Assembly: GCF_018320785.1 (NCBI RefSeq)
Contig: NC_054865.1
Location: 36,022,398-36,086,397 of the forward strand
Source: Cheilinus undulatus
Lineage: Eukaryota; Chordata; Actinopteri; Labriformes; Labridae
Reading direction: 5' to 3'
DNA length: 64,000 nt
Shown here: positions 1-13,900 of the stretch, piece after piece
Layout: every line of letters starts with the position of its first letter
Position numbering within the stretch: position 1 is the first letter of the stretch
Program-made: the position numbers and the translations under genes
Notes under the pieces: generated by a model
What the model was told of the DNA's origin: nothing
Database searches by the model: none
The model's input: only the letters and a program-made list of their open reading frames with translations

Positions 1-369
1 AACCCGACATGATTATCTGATGACGGAGACAAAAAAATGTTTTCTCTTAATTTTCACCTATCACTTCTGGTAAAGTTGTGAAACAGTGATAACATCCACC
101 TGCACGTCAGGCAGGTGGATGTTATCACTGGATGTTATGTTACTAAAGCCACACCAAACTGCATAAAAATCAGAATAATGATGTTGTAAATATTTTACAA
201 TTCACTCTCATACAGTCCCCCCAAAAGTATTAGAAATGTTAGCCCAATTCCTGTATTTTTGCTGTAGACTACAAACGTTTGGGTTTAACATCAAAAGATG
301 AATTTGAGACATGAGATCAACATTTCAGCTTTTATTTCCAGGTATTTACGTCTGGATCTGATGAACCTC

Positions 370-740
370 CGCCGCTTATATACTCAGTCTCATTCATTTG
401 GTCACTACCCAGAGTTCATGCCCACAAGTGAAGGTTGGAAGATAGATTGACTGGTTAATTGAAAGCTTTGCCTTTCGGCTCCACAGCGCACCCAGAACTG
501 CTAACGCCTCACTAATCCACTTGATCTCACGCTCACTCATACCCTCACTCATGAACAAGACCCCAAGATGCTTGAACTCCTTCACCCGAGGCAAAGACTC
601 ACTCCCGAACCCGGAGGGGGCAATCCACCATTCTCCGGCAGAGAGCCATGGCCTCGGACTTGGAGGTGCTGACTTTCATCTCGAACGCTTCACACTCAGC
701 TGCAAACCATCCCAATGCCTGCTGGAGGTCCCCAGCTGAG
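370..740 (-). mobile_element. Non-LTR retrotransposon (LINE) RT C-terminal fragment
   Basis: On the minus strand a broken reading frame resembles the segment after the reverse transcriptase domain of fish LINEs. It has a KEFKHLGVLFMSEG-type stretch, then SRKAKLSINQSIYLPT and GHELWV. The ORF at 394-594 covers this part. Upstream, around 600-740, a second frame carries the STSKSEAMALCRRMVDC-like piece, so at least one frameshift or stop separates them. No catalytic motif and no ends are visible. The family (RTE, L2 or Rex-like) cannot be fixed from this fragment. It is a dead copy. Confidence 0.65.
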
Positions 741-789
741 GAAGCCAACAGAACCACCTATCCTCTTACTCACATCTTTCCTTTACCCT

Positions 790-1110
790 GTGACGTTTTT
801 CATCAAGGTCAAGGAAAAGTGGACAAGTCTTTAATTTTACTTATCAAGTAGACCCAAAGTGGACATGTGTGCAAAATTCTAAGAAAATCCCTCAGATTAT
901 TTTAAAGAAACTGTGTTCACAAGAATGGCCTAGAAAACAAGGAATAGACATTAGGTTCCATGACTTTAACCTTTAACCTGTGACCTCTAAAATCTAATCC
1001 AATCATCCCCGAGCCAGGTTGAGCATTTGTGCAAAGTTTTAAGAAAATCCACTGATGTGTTTTTGAGACATTGCATTGACAATAATAATCCAAAAGGATA
1101 AACAACCTGA
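790..1110. repeat. Diverged repeat with two related units
   Basis: Two roughly similar units occur about 160 bp apart. Each has a TGTGCAAA, TAAGAAAATCC core followed by a GA-CA-TG-rich piece and a short ACAATAAT or ACAAGAAT end (around 866-925 and 1027-1090). A run of TTTAACCTTTAACCTGTGACCT lies between them (968-988). The style is that of a fish interspersed repeat, possibly the 3' tail of the neighbouring LINE. Family is not recognised. Confidence 0.35.
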
Positions 1111-1589
1111 TAACATAATGCCTTCAGCCTTTGGCTATCCCTGGTGCAGATGCATAAGAAAATAATGATGTGAATCTGTGTTACATAGACGTCAGGACTG
1201 GAAAGAGTAGTGTTCATAATCCTGTGTGACAGTTTTCCTGTAGTCAGGAAATATCCTTGTAGCTCACTGGGATTTAGTTAAACAAACCATTTCCTTTTCT
1301 CTGACTCACAGCCTTTCTATCATTTTATGTTCTCAAGAAGTTGTCCTTTTGCTGATGACACTGAGCAGAACACCACACTTTCTGGCTCAAATCACCTAAA
1401 GAGTTCTGGATTAAGTCCACAGAAGACCTCTTTAAAGCTGACGATTCATCAGACATTTAACTCACACTCTGGTGAAAATGACTACAAGTTATAGTATCAA
1501 TGACTAACCTTGCAAAGCAGATGGATATGCCTGTTCCTGTGTTTCTCACCAGCAAATCCATCTTTTAAGCTCCCATCTGAACCATTTGG

Positions 1590-1975
1590 GCCCAGTTAGA
1601 AAGTGACAGGACCAATCAGCAACGAGAGGCAGTACTTACTGGCGTAATCAAGTCGTGACGTAAGCAAGCAGCAACAGGAGGTCGGTGCAGATATGGCTGA
1701 AGACATTAGCGTGGATGTTGCTACAGCGCCAGTTTTATCAGAACTTGACAACATTTCTTCATTAAAAGAAGAACAAAGAACAGCATTGAGTTGTTTTCTT
1801 TTCAAAAGTGTACTGAAACATCTACAGTTGCCATGATTCGCGTTATGCAGTTCTCTATGGAGTTTACCAGAGCCGTTTTGCTCCTCGGTAGCGGCTACGT
1901 CACGTCTTTTGTTGCTCTGATTGGCCCGTAAAGATGTGACAGACAGAACATTCATCCAGCCACCCTCCCAAGTTT
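1590..1975 (+). mobile_element. Element remnant with RecQ-helicase-like N-terminus
   Basis: An ATG at 1693 opens a 44-codon frame. It starts MAEDISVDVATAPVLSEL and continues through DNISSLKEEQRTALSCF to a stop at 1834. The LKEEQRTAL stretch matches the lead-in to helicase motif I of RecQ-like proteins found repeatedly in fish genomes. Here the frame ends before any Walker A motif, so the body is deleted. The two ends are imperfect inverted copies of each other: CCAATCAG and GTGACGTA motifs at about 1613-1662 recur inverted at about 1898-1928. This suggests a short non-autonomous derivative of a larger element. The superfamily is not determined. Confidence 0.5.
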
Positions 1976-4722
1976 TTTTTCAAAGCTTCTGCCCTTTCCT
2001 AAACACTGTGTATGAGTGGTTGTGTCAGGTTAATCAATGACAACATCAACACATGATGAACATGTAAAAGGACATTTTTCTGGGTAAACCACATGAATGA
2101 GGACTACATTGGTAACCTCCTTACAGTAGCTTGTGCAGAGTCTGAGCACTCTGTGCTCCTTCAGAGGGTAAAATCTGCTCTGCGTTTAGATTTGCATAAA
2201 TTTGTTTCTGAAAAGGAAAGAGCTGTGAGTACACACAATGGTTCAAACAAGTAGCATCCATAATATTTAGCTAAATAGGTTGGGTTTATTTTTGGGATGC
2301 CAGGTTACTTTACCTGCCAAAAAGACAAATGTCTGCAAAAATTAAACACTGCAGAAACTAATGACCGAATAAACAAAATAAAGCAACAAAGCATCCATAA
2401 AAATAATTGCCTATATTTTTGTCTATATTTTTTAAACACATTTTCTTTTTTCTTCTTGTTTTATTTATTTATTCAAAAGGCAAGTAGTGCTTTAAAGCAG
2501 ATGCAATATTTGTCTGAACACAGGACTGAGTTCTCTGTTCCTTAGGAAAGCTGATAAAACAAAACAAGAACTATACAAGGACTTATCTTCAAGAAACACT
2601 TCCACTTTTTTTTTGCATAATCCAAACAATAATGTACAGAACAAGTTGTTGTTAATTAAGATAGTTATATGGAATAGAGAGTACTGCTTGATTAAATATT
2701 CAGCTGATGCTTCAACAGCATTGATCAATGTGCTGCTGAATTTAGCCAAACAAGAAAAACACTCATCCATCATGTTGTGTTTTTCCTCTGATACTGTGAT
2801 TAAACATTTATTTTAACTCCCGGAGCTAAAATAGCCATTTTGGCTTTTTAAGTTAACACAGTTCTTTTAAAACAACCTTCAACTGTTCGATCTTCAAATG
2901 TGGAAAATGAAAATTCTTGTGATTCCAAACATTTAAAGATCCAACCAACAAAGGAGCCACAATTAAAAATCAGTCAGACTGCCCACAAACTATTTATAGA
3001 ATAATTAAATTTACCATCAGAAGTTCTGCCGTACCTTTCGTCATCATGATATTCCAACAAACACAGTCTTTCTTCACTGAAAGGGTCCCTTTGATCCAGA
3101 GTACAAGATCTTATCCATACACATTACATGTATAAAATTCAGTGGATGGCTTTGATTTAGCAAAAAATTGAAACTTTTTTTACATATTACAAGTCAAACT
3201 GTAGACTAGCTCTGAAAGTCTGTAACTGTATGTATCAGCATTTCACTAAGGTATTTTGGCTTTTTACTCAGCAAGCTCTTTAAAGTACAAGAGGCTGTAT
3301 ACTCATGCTTAAAAAATGAAAACTTAATCCACAGAAGTTAAATGTTTCCGTAATTACTTTTCAAATTAGCAGTCACATTAAGATCACTAAAGGACCTACA
3401 ACTGATAATTTTATTCTTGGTGAGTTGCATACACCTTCAGATAAGGACATTAACAAGAAACCAAGAGCAGGGTGTTTGTGCTGCATTCTTGAATATCTGC
3501 ATTCTTGAGTACATCCACAACATAAACCATCAGGGGACTGACTTCACAAAGATTTCTCTTTTGCCGGAAACTTTAAAGAGTTCATTTAAGAATAGAGTTT
3601 AGCAATACTTTTTCTCTCTTGCATAGACATGTAACCATATAAACACAAGGTTACACGTGTAAACAATATGACACATTTAAAAAGCATTAAACAGGGTTAA
3701 AACTCAACATCTAACCCACATATTAAAAACATTAGGAGATGAATAGATTATGAAATTAGGGCCAATGTTTAAAGTAACTATTTAGCTGATGCAGATACCA
3801 GTGTATTTCATTACCTATTTTTTGTAAGACTCCCACTATGCCAACATTTTATCTCATATCTGGCCAAGAAAACATGTCAGAAATCGTCCAATTGTCCATT
3901 GACTTCTGCTCACTAGAAAAAAACATGTCTTTAAATCAGCAGTAAAGTATATAAGATGTCAGAACTGAACTGATTGGACACAACAGATGAACACTGGCTT
4001 CTGATATCTGTTAATGCCACATTATAAGCTGGCAGATGTTTGTGAGAAGGGCTGATATTAACTATACCAGTGCTAAACTGATGCACAAGTGCTTTTCTAA
4101 CAAACATAACTATGTTAAAAGAGTGCTGCAGGTACTTAATGGTGAATAGTGAAGAGGTGTTCAATGGGAACACAAAGTGCTTGATGCTGTGTTTGGTAGC
4201 AGGTTGACTTAAAACATTTACTTTTAAATGGATGAATGAAACAAAATATTGATTTTTTTATTCTACTCTATAGTTTCAGTCATTTAAGCTTACTGATAGT
4301 TTGTCTGGTTAACAGTTGAGTACATTTTTTCCACTATTGTGGTGACTGCATGCTTTATATTCACTGGAAATGAATGAACTCTGTTGTTAGGGTTCAGAGA
4401 CCTTAAAATGGAGTCACAGGAATATCCAGAGGCAATTTATAGATTAAGCTTCTGTTTTTAATATGACAGCCTGGTGGGAAAATGTGCTAATGCTGCTGTT
4501 CCAGTCAATGTGGAATGAAGCTATTTTGGGCTTTGTTTATGAAGTGATGGTTTGTTAGCTCTGCTGTATCTTTTTTAGCCGTGGTTAGCCAGAAGACTTC
4601 CTTTAAAGTATCATCATACTTGCATAAGTCATGTTCTTAGACATTTCACACTCTATGTCCTAATCATTTACTCATCAAAATCACACATTCACTCATTCAG
4701 ACCTGTTTTTGTGATCTCTTAG

Positions 4723-4941
4723 GTCCAGATTGAGGAGAAAAACGTACTTCGGGGTTCTCCTATTAAACAAAGTGATCAGACCTTCAGAGAGCCCTGTGAC
4801 GCCCCCTGTCCTGCTGAGAGACCTTTTATTTTCCCTCACACCCGTTCACGCCCTTCCCAGCCCCCCAGCATGCCCACACTGCCTGAGGAAGAGGAGGACT
4901 CACCTGAGGAGCTGGACAGTTCCTCCAGCTCTCCAAGCACG
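4723..4941 (+). CDS. irag1: irag1 first visible exon (acidic/serine-rich)
   Basis: A 73-codon exon between a pyrimidine-rich acceptor ending CTCTTAG and the donor GTGAGTG. It starts [15 protein letters not shown] and ends with an acidic stretch followed by a serine run ([16 protein letters not shown]). Phase 0 at both ends. No domain is recognised. Frame choice rests on continuity with the next exon and on its acidic, serine-rich content; the other frames give arginine/proline-rich nonsense. Confidence 0.7.
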
Positions 4942-7900
4942 GTGAGTGTAACTTTATTTACAAGGAGAATGATTAGACACACATCGCATGGGTGTAGAGC
5001 AGTTAACTAGCAGCAGCTACAATTAAGGGGCCACATATACAGTAGATTTACACACCAACAATGGACAACAACATATTTGGACTTGCACTACAATAATGGT
5101 TGTACACCTTATATGAAGATTTGCACACCCATAGTCAATCACCACTAAATTCAGTTGAATTGAATTCTTTTTCCAAACATGTCAAAAGAAAGTGAAAAGA
5201 TGCAAACAAATAAGCATAATGTTATAATGTAGTGCAAGATTTTGAGACACTCAATGGTTGGTTTACAGTATGCAAAAAGGGGTAGAAAGAAGTTTGAATA
5301 GATTTGAAAACCAATGATGGGTGCACACAGTGCGAATTTGCAGGGTGCACACCATACATGAAGATTTGCACACTATAAACACTAGAAACAGCAAGGGTCT
5401 CTACCAGCAGATAAAATTTACCCATTATGAAAGTGCACTGACTTTCATAATACTGGACAGTGAACTGCTGATTAACCACAGAAAGAGTGCCAGATCACTT
5501 GCAGATGATGATCCGTTGCACTCAAAAGTCCACCTAGGACTGATCGTTCAGTCCTGAAACTTCTCCACCACCAGACTCATGATCACACCTAATGACACTT
5601 AACAGTAATGAAACTTATTTTTTGCCTGTGGTATCCATGTATAAGGTTGATCTGTGATTTCTGATTAGGCAGTACAGCAAAAGACAGAGGGTATTTCCAT
5701 GGCACGTGTATATTGTTTATGTGCTAGCGTTGAATGCAAAGGAGGGAAAGCATTCTTATGGGGTAAATTGCTACACAGCTCAAAATCAAAGACTGACAGA
5801 CTTTAAAATGTTATGAATACAAAGTCAGATACATTTAAAAATCAGCCTTGGGTATATATAATCCAATGGCAGTTATAGTGTTAATGGGTGTACTGTACAC
5901 TGTATATAAAACTCTGCATTACATAAAAAGATTTAAAAATGAGTAAGAGATGTACACTGCATGTTTGCATGTATGACCAAATCTGTACATAAGGTTGTTG
6001 CCCCAATTTTCATTAAAAAAAAAAGACTGTTTGATCAAAGGTTTGTGATTATTACAATTTTTGACGTTGACTAATTATGCAGGGCTTGCCCCTCTTTTCC
6101 TGTAGCCCTAAGTATCTCATAAACTTTATTTTTCAAAAAGGCGTTTGAGGCCATACAAATTGAGACAGCTATCTGTTTGGACCATATGTTTTTTTTTTTT
6201 TTTAAGATTTATTTATTTTGGGGCTTTTTGGAGAGCTAGGACAGTGGATGGAGTCAGGAGTAGGGATGAGAAAGTGGGGAAAGACATGCAGTTATAGAGC
6301 TACAGGCTGGACTTGAACCCAGACTGCCTGCGTACATGGAGTGAAACCTAACAACTTGACCATCTGCACCTCCTGTTTAGCCATGTTAAGGCTATTATAT
6401 TTGCATGTGTTGAATGTCGTAGTGCTGGGCACTTAATCAAGTTGCAATTTTAATCAAGAGTGGGCTTCTTTTGTCTATAGGGTTAATCATACGGTAAATG
6501 TTTTGGTGTATGATGTTATATTTTTGCCATAAGACTGTTTTTGTTTTATTTATTGTTGTTATAACAAGTGTTACAAATGTTTAAGTAAATAAATGCATGT
6601 GATCTAGATGTTGTAAAATCAGTGCGTAATCTTGCTTTAAAACCATGATCTCAAATATCACAAAAAAAAACATGACTTTGACATTTGCCAAAATCAAGGA
6701 GCCTTAGCATACAGTTGTCTGTAGTTTTTGATCCTGTTCAGTTAAAAACGAGCGGTATTTGAATAATCTTCATCACAGCTATAATTCTGCAAACCCTTAA
6801 AACATTAACTTGGTTCGTTTGAACTTATTTGGACTTGTTTTTCATATTTCCATGGTTTCTCTGAATACATTCACAAGTTTATCTGTAATTTGTGAAGGTT
6901 TTATGGCTCTCTGTTGTGCACTTTGCTTGTTGTTGTTGTAAATCATCTGAAGTGGAGCCACCCCTGAAGTCTTAAAAATATCTGAAAAGTTTTGGGGGGT
7001 TGAACATTGAACATCATGTATTCCTTTATGATCACAGCCTCATTTAAAATCATTATATTCATTCTAAATTGAAGCTGAACCTCAGCCGAGGTGAGCACTC
7101 CCAGTGTCAGTTTTTCCCTTCAATCAAACTGCATGTATGTCTACTGAGGTTGTTGATTTGATTTTTTCTTTACAAGTTATATCTTATATTGTTTTCCACT
7201 TAACCTTCAGGAGAATGATAATAATAACATTTTGTATGGCTCAGGAGCAGTAGAAATTAATGTATTCAAAATCATTTTTGACATCTCTCGAAATCATAAC
7301 CATTTTAAATGTTTAGGTTTATAGCTTTTACTGCAGTATCACAGCAATATGAAGAGCTCAGCAGTCTCCAGAGAACATCTCTATCACTGTAGGCTCTCAT
7401 TACCAAACAGGCTAGATTAGACATCTCTGCACAACACAATAAAGCTGTGTAATCCAATCTTCAGGACCATTGCCAACACTAAAACAAAATCCATGTTTGA
7501 ACCTGTGCAGCCATGGTCTTTCTGCAGCTAAACTGTCAGAGGGGATCCTTTTATTTGGACTCTCGTGCAAAGACAAGAACTGTGAGGAACTCTCAGAGAA
7601 TCTGTATTTAATTTTAGTCTGTGCTTTACCTGCATGCTGGACTTCCATAGTTGCAATTTTATGGTACAAGAATTGTAATTTGCAATTTTATGTGCATATG
7701 GATTTGTCTATAATTCTCAGATCTGATGAAAGCACACATGCATCTTTCATGTTTCCCAGTTACTCTCCAATCTTGTTTTGTTGTTTTGCTCAGTCTACAC
7801 ACAGTGAAAGTCGAGCCGTCGTCATGGCCGCCCCCACTATCGTTTACCCACAGCAGACCACTATCATCCAACAAGATGGGCGTCCACTCGAACAGGCCAG

Positions 7901-10900
7901 GTAATTGTAAACACTAGAAAAGAGTTTTTCTCTTAGCTGTCATTTATAGATAATTAATGTCTAAGAATCTCTGTTCCCTCTGTCAGGCCACACAGTCCCA
8001 GAGCACGCCTGGCAAGGAAATCATCTTCAGGACCCATCACAACTGTTGGTGAGTAATGGCATGAATACAGACACCTACAGAGTTATTTTATTTACGTCTA
8101 CAGCAGCAAACTTTTACTTTAATGTAAAGCAGCTGGGATTTTGTTCAGTCTGAAGATTTGTTTTTACAGGAAAGCATAAAAATGCACTCATGCTGTGTGA
8201 TTTGGACTAAGTTTGGTCAAACATGTCCTGAGTCTTGAATCTACTGATTTGTCCTCCCACATGTTTTTTCTGCTTTGATTAACTTCCATGCTGCTGGTTG
8301 TTTTTTATAATGGAGGGGGAAATAAAAACATTGTTGACTTGGCCAACCCTCATCACCTGATCTATTGGAGGCTCACATGCATCTGTGAATTATTCCCTAA
8401 CCTGAGACTTTATACCAAGACCCACACACCACACACACACACACATATCTCCCTCAAAAAGCTCTGACACAACATATTTTTGCTTTTAAAGCCCTGTTAT
8501 CTGATCATTTGCCAAAAATAAGCACTATAAATTAAGATTACTGTGAATCTGTAGCTATTCTGTGTGCCTTTATTTTGACATTTATAGACGTGTTCAGTCG
8601 TAAATATGCAGAATAACATCAGATAAGTGTGTAGGTGTATGTATGTTGCTAGTTGTAATAGGTGTGTATTCTTTCATAGACAGCACAGGTCATGTGATTG
8701 ACCTGGTGAAGGATCCGCTGCCAGAGCTGCAGCTCTCTGAGGAGGACCGACAAAAGAATCTGGAGCTGCTTGAACAGGCCAAGAAGGTCAGCGACCGCTT
8801 CCTGACACGTCGTGGCCGCCGCTCTACTGGTAGCCTCTCGGAGTCCCCAATAGGTAAATAATACACAACTCACACACAGACAGAAACAATGTAGATGACT
8901 GATAGATTATGTAGCATTAGTTTAATGGTAAGAGAATATCTTGTAGAGTTGAACTTGATTTATTTCTATTTTTGTTTTTTTGTGAGGGGTTCTGAGCAGT
9001 ATGCACAGAATTTGCACACCTGTAGTTGGATTTAGATTGCCACTTTAACTGAATTAAATGAGACATTTGAAAATAATAAAGTTAAATACTAATTAAAAAT
9101 TGTTTCTTAGCTCTTTCTCCAACCCCAACTCCATCAGCCTCACCATGCCAATCCAGAAGCAGCTCACTGACTGTGGGTCCCCAGCCCGGTAACTACATGG
9201 CTTGTTTAACCCTGTTTAAAAGAGCAAATGTGTTTTTTTTTCCAACCATTTCATTTTTGGGGGGGTCTGTGGATCTTGCATAAACACACAGTGCTGTTTG
9301 TTTACTGGTCTTTCCCACAGAGGCGGCCAGTGTCAACTCACAGCCAGTTGGACAGGTAAAGAAAAATGTTAAAACAGCGGTCACAGGGGGAAAATGTTAT
9401 GTGGATATTTCTGTACATGCTCAATCTCTACAGCTAACACTGACTTTAATCTTTCTTTATATTAGTAATAGATTGGTGCTAGATTTCAGATAGGCCTGGG
9501 GGGCTTTTAAACAAATGAATACAAAAAATATATATCTTGGGGTGAATCTACAGGGCCTATAAAAAGTGTTCACCCTCTTGGATGTTTGCCATTTTTGTTA
9601 AGTTTACAACTAAATCTTTGTCAATGTAGATATTATTTTTTTACACCTCAAAAATACAAAAGACACTCTAAATTGTCAACGTGAAAATAGATTTCTACAT
9701 AGTCATGTCAATTAAATAAAAATATGTAATGTAAAATAAGTGATTGCATAAGTATTTGCTCCCTCCAAATCAGTATTTAGTAGATGCACCTTTGGCTGCA
9801 TTCATAGCACTGTATTTTGCCACTCTCACATTACCCTCTCTCTTTAAAAGCCTTTCAGGGTCGGCTGCCAAGAAGCATCCCCACAACATGACGCTGCCAC
9901 CACTGTGCTTCACAATGGGGATGGTGTATTTGTGGTCATGTGCAGTGTTTAGTGTCTGCCAAATCTAGTCTGATGGCCGAAAAACACCATTTTGGTCTCA
10001 TCAGACCAAAAAACTTTCTTTCACTTGATCATGGAGTCTCCCACATGCCTTTCAGCAAACTTCATTCAAGATCTGATGAGTTTTCTTTAACAGTGGCTTT
10101 CTCTTGCCCCTCTCCCAGAAATCTTTGACTCGTGAAGAACCCAGGCAACAGTTGATGTATGCAGAGTTTCTCCCATCTCAGCTGCTGAAGCTTGTAACTG
10201 CTTCAGAGTAGTCAAGGGATGCTTGGTGGCCTCTCCCACTAGTCTCCTTGCACAGTCACTCAGTTTGTGAGGATGTCCTGATCTAGGCATATTTGTTTAA
10301 TGTTCCATATTCCTTCCATTTCTTGATTATGGATTTAACTGAACTGTTTTCACTTTGACATTAAAATGTTTTTTGGGGGGGTCATATCATATTGAACATG
10401 ATTGATTTGTAAAATCAATAAGTGTAAGATATCCAAGGCATTGAATACTTTTAATAGGCACTTCAGCTCCTTTCCCACCATATTATTCCCTTTTCAATCT
10501 TCATAGTTTCCAACTTCTAACAAAGGCATAGGAGCCCAAAAATAAGTCTAAAAACATTTCTTTCAATGATTGTATTTTTTGATTTTTATTGTGTCCATGA
10601 CTTAAGCTCCAATTTGTTTGTGTGCTACTTTACCTCTCCAAAAGAAACAAAAAAAAGTGTTTGTATTATTGTACTGTATTGTATATTCTTAGCACTTTTT
10701 AGTCTGGGTAAAACTTCTTAGCATGAATAATTTGATCCACATTCTCTCTTGCAGCACCTTGGGGTTCCTTCAGGGCGAGAACAGCATGACTTAACATCCC
10801 AGGATAAAGAGGTCAGATTGATTGATCCATTCACCAAATTTATTTTTATTAAAGCACATGATAAACTCCTGAACTCTATCAGTCTAACTTTGTTAGAGAA

Positions 10901-13900
10901 CTTTATCAGACTTTGACTGACAATATGAAAAAACTACATATTTTTAACATTTGTTTACGTTCATGCCACTGGAGGGAAATAAGAAATAAACATCAACAGT
11001 TGTTTATTTCCATTAATTTTGGCAGTAACATTTACTTTTCCTTTGACTTTTACTCAAGCAAAATCTTATTGTAAGGATTGTGATTTAGCCAAAAATCCAA
11101 AACCAGCTACTTGACCTCATCAGCAACTTAAACATTAGTGTCTGATAAAGGTGTTAACAGTGTGGAGGAGTTTACAGTCTTGTTCATAAGAATAAAATAT
11201 TCAGTATATGATAACAGCAGGCCGTTAATAATGATTGTTTTCTATCAAGCCTCAGGGAAACAGACTGTTGGTGGACTGGAAGCCGTCTGAGAAGAGAAAA
11301 GTTTCATCTGGGACTCTAACGCCCCGTTTTGCTGTTCAAAAGGAGAACTGTGATCCTTCTTTAACAAAGAGTCCTCCAGCTCTCAGTAAAGCAGATGAAG
11401 GAGCTGGCCCAGGACGAAATCTCAACCAGGCCCCCGCCACAGGGGTGGCCAAGCCTGTCCCTCGACCCCCTACTCAACTGGCTCCCTGCACAGCAGAGAT
11501 CAAGACGATTGGGGCCTTCCCTCCACTAATGAGAGCTGTTTCCTGGGATTCTGTAGGCAGCCTTAACTCTAGAAATGGAGCTCCAAGTTTCCCTCCTACA
11601 CTAGAGGAAAACTTCTCAGAAAAACCCAGAGATGCTGTGTTAAAGCCGTCAGGGTACAAGGACCTCCCTGTTCAGTCTGGGAGTATACATAAACTCTCCA
11701 AACTAAAAGAGGTGAAGTATTAGTGAATTGGCAGTCAAATGCCCTGGCTATGAGAGACCACAAATGTCATTATGTTTTTGTTTTTCCATTTACAGGAGCG
11801 TACATTAATGCGTAACCAAAGCATTGTGGGATCCAAGTTACCAGACTTGAGTGAAGCTGCTGAACAGGAAAAAGGTAACAGCTCTTGTTTGTCCTCTCTG
11901 CCCCTGTGAGACTCAGCAGCACATTCAGAAACACTGCAAGGGTGTGCACTTCCTGGATCTCAGGGAAAATCTGTAACAGTCACAAAATGATGATGAGATG
12001 TTCTTGTGTTTTTTCTCAGTGCCACCCATTTACTTGCAATCTCTAGACAGAGAGAGAAATGCTGTTTAACTTTTCCATCAGTAGGTGGCATGATTGTCAA
12101 AACATTTGAGGCAAGAACCAAGTTTGATTAAATTGCGAGTTCAGTCACAGGGATAAGGACTTAACTTATCCTTACTTGGTCATGACTGTTAAGACTTTAT
12201 ATCGAAGACAGCAAAACTGTTAAAAAGCAGTGTTCAACTGCTTGAATCTGTTTCCCACTAGACATAGGCATGTGTAGCAATTTCTTTTGAAATTCAGCCT
12301 TTACAGACCACAAAGCCAAACTTTAAATGACATGTAACACCTCCTTACAAATAAAAGCAGAATATACTAGCTAAATCAAATCAATTTACTCAGGGATTTT
12401 GATGCTACTAATAAACTTCGACAGATCTGAGTTGTTGCAAATACTTGCAAAGTGTATATAATTTATTTTGAACTTTGTAGTATCTCCAGTTCTATAAGTT
12501 TGTAACTGAATGAGTTTACTTAAGGTGGTCCTTACTTACTCAAGATATTGGAGTTACTCCACAGTTACGGTGTACGCTCAGTGATTAATGCAAAGTTCAG
12601 TAGACATACTTTAAAGATATGTGGTTTTAAGTTGACTTGAAAAAATGTACTTCAGCCAGGTAACTGTCTTATGGTCTGATTTATGCCACAATGTTTTTTC
12701 AGGTTCTCCGTCATCTACAACTGCAGAGGAAATAAAGGAGAAGTCTGACGCCATGCCAAACATTTCAGATGTGATGCTAAGGAAACTCAAACTTCACCGA
12801 GGTCTACCAGGCTGGTGTGTAACCAACCAGCTGCTGCTAACATTAATTTTAAACATTTTTGTTTCTTAACTCTCCTCTCAAAAATAACCTTTCTTGCATC
12901 TTAACTTAACTGCTTGAAAATCATACATGCTCATCACTGACCGTACTAACAGCTCCTCTTTGATTTTATTCCAGTGCACCCCCATTCACTGAAAAAGAAG
13001 TTGAGGTTGGTATCTGGTTTTTAAAAATAGTCCTGCTCTAGCTGAATGTTTTTCTGAGTTCAGTATCTTGTTTGTGCATGCAAATGTTGATTGTGTTTCC
13101 TGAGGTAATTTGCTTATGGTGGTATGCATCATTTCAAAAAGTCTCGCATTCTGTTTTGCGGAATTCAAATGTAAGACTTATTCATCTTTAGGTTAATTTT
13201 TCTCATGTTACTCTTGACAAGAATGCAAAAAATTGTCACCAAAATAGCGAACTATATCACTATAAATGAGGTATAAAAGTGAGAAGTTTTAAGGTAATTT
13301 GATGGAATAGTAGAGCATGACTAGCAAGGTTACTCATGAACGGAAACATGTCATAGAAAGCTCAAGCACAAATGAAATTGTTAAATAAAAGAAATTAAAT
13401 AAAAGCAATGGCTAAGTTCACATGCACACTAATAAAGTGATTATATGACATCTAGAAAAACAAATTATATAATTAATCATGTAAAACAACATTACCTAAT
13501 GTTTTCTAATAGGTACAGTACCTATAAAAAGTATTCACCTCCTAGGATGATTTACCCTTTTATTGATTTTATAGATCAATCATGGACAATGAATCTGACC
13601 CCCCCCCCCCCAAATAATCTTTTTTAATGTCAAAGTGAATGCAGAAATCTTTAAAGTAATGTCATGTGAATAAAGATATCTAACATAAAATAAGTGATTG
13701 CATGAATATTCACCCCTTTAAAGTGACTGACTAAATAGAACTGAGTTTCAGCCAATTGGTGCTAGAAGTCTCACAATTATTGAAATGGGGATCACCTGAG
13801 TGCAGTGATTGCAGGATAAAGACACCTGTGTATGCAAGATCCAGCCACTGGTTGATCTGTATTCCTGGCTACCATTACGCCATGAAGACAAAAAAATACC

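Larger units (their letters stand above)
1..4722. other. Left flank without recognised exons
   Basis: No coding exon could be supported here. The stretch is either 5' intron of irag1 or DNA upstream of it, because the first recognised irag1 exon starts mid-protein at 4723. It contains an old LINE fragment (about 370-740), a diverged repeat-like segment with two related units (about 790-1110) and a RecQ-associated element remnant (1590-1975). From about 2000 to 4722 I see only AT-rich unique-looking sequence. Confidence 0.5.

Noticed and set aside
1596..1955. 119-codon minus-strand ORF
   Set aside because: It is antisense to the RecQ-like fragment and its inverted ends; the plus-strand frame has the recognisable protein.
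7470..7904. 144-codon ORF as a long irag1 exon
   Set aside because: Only the part from 7794 is supported, because a clear CTCAG acceptor precedes it and the phase fits the previous exon. The upstream part is intron read-through.
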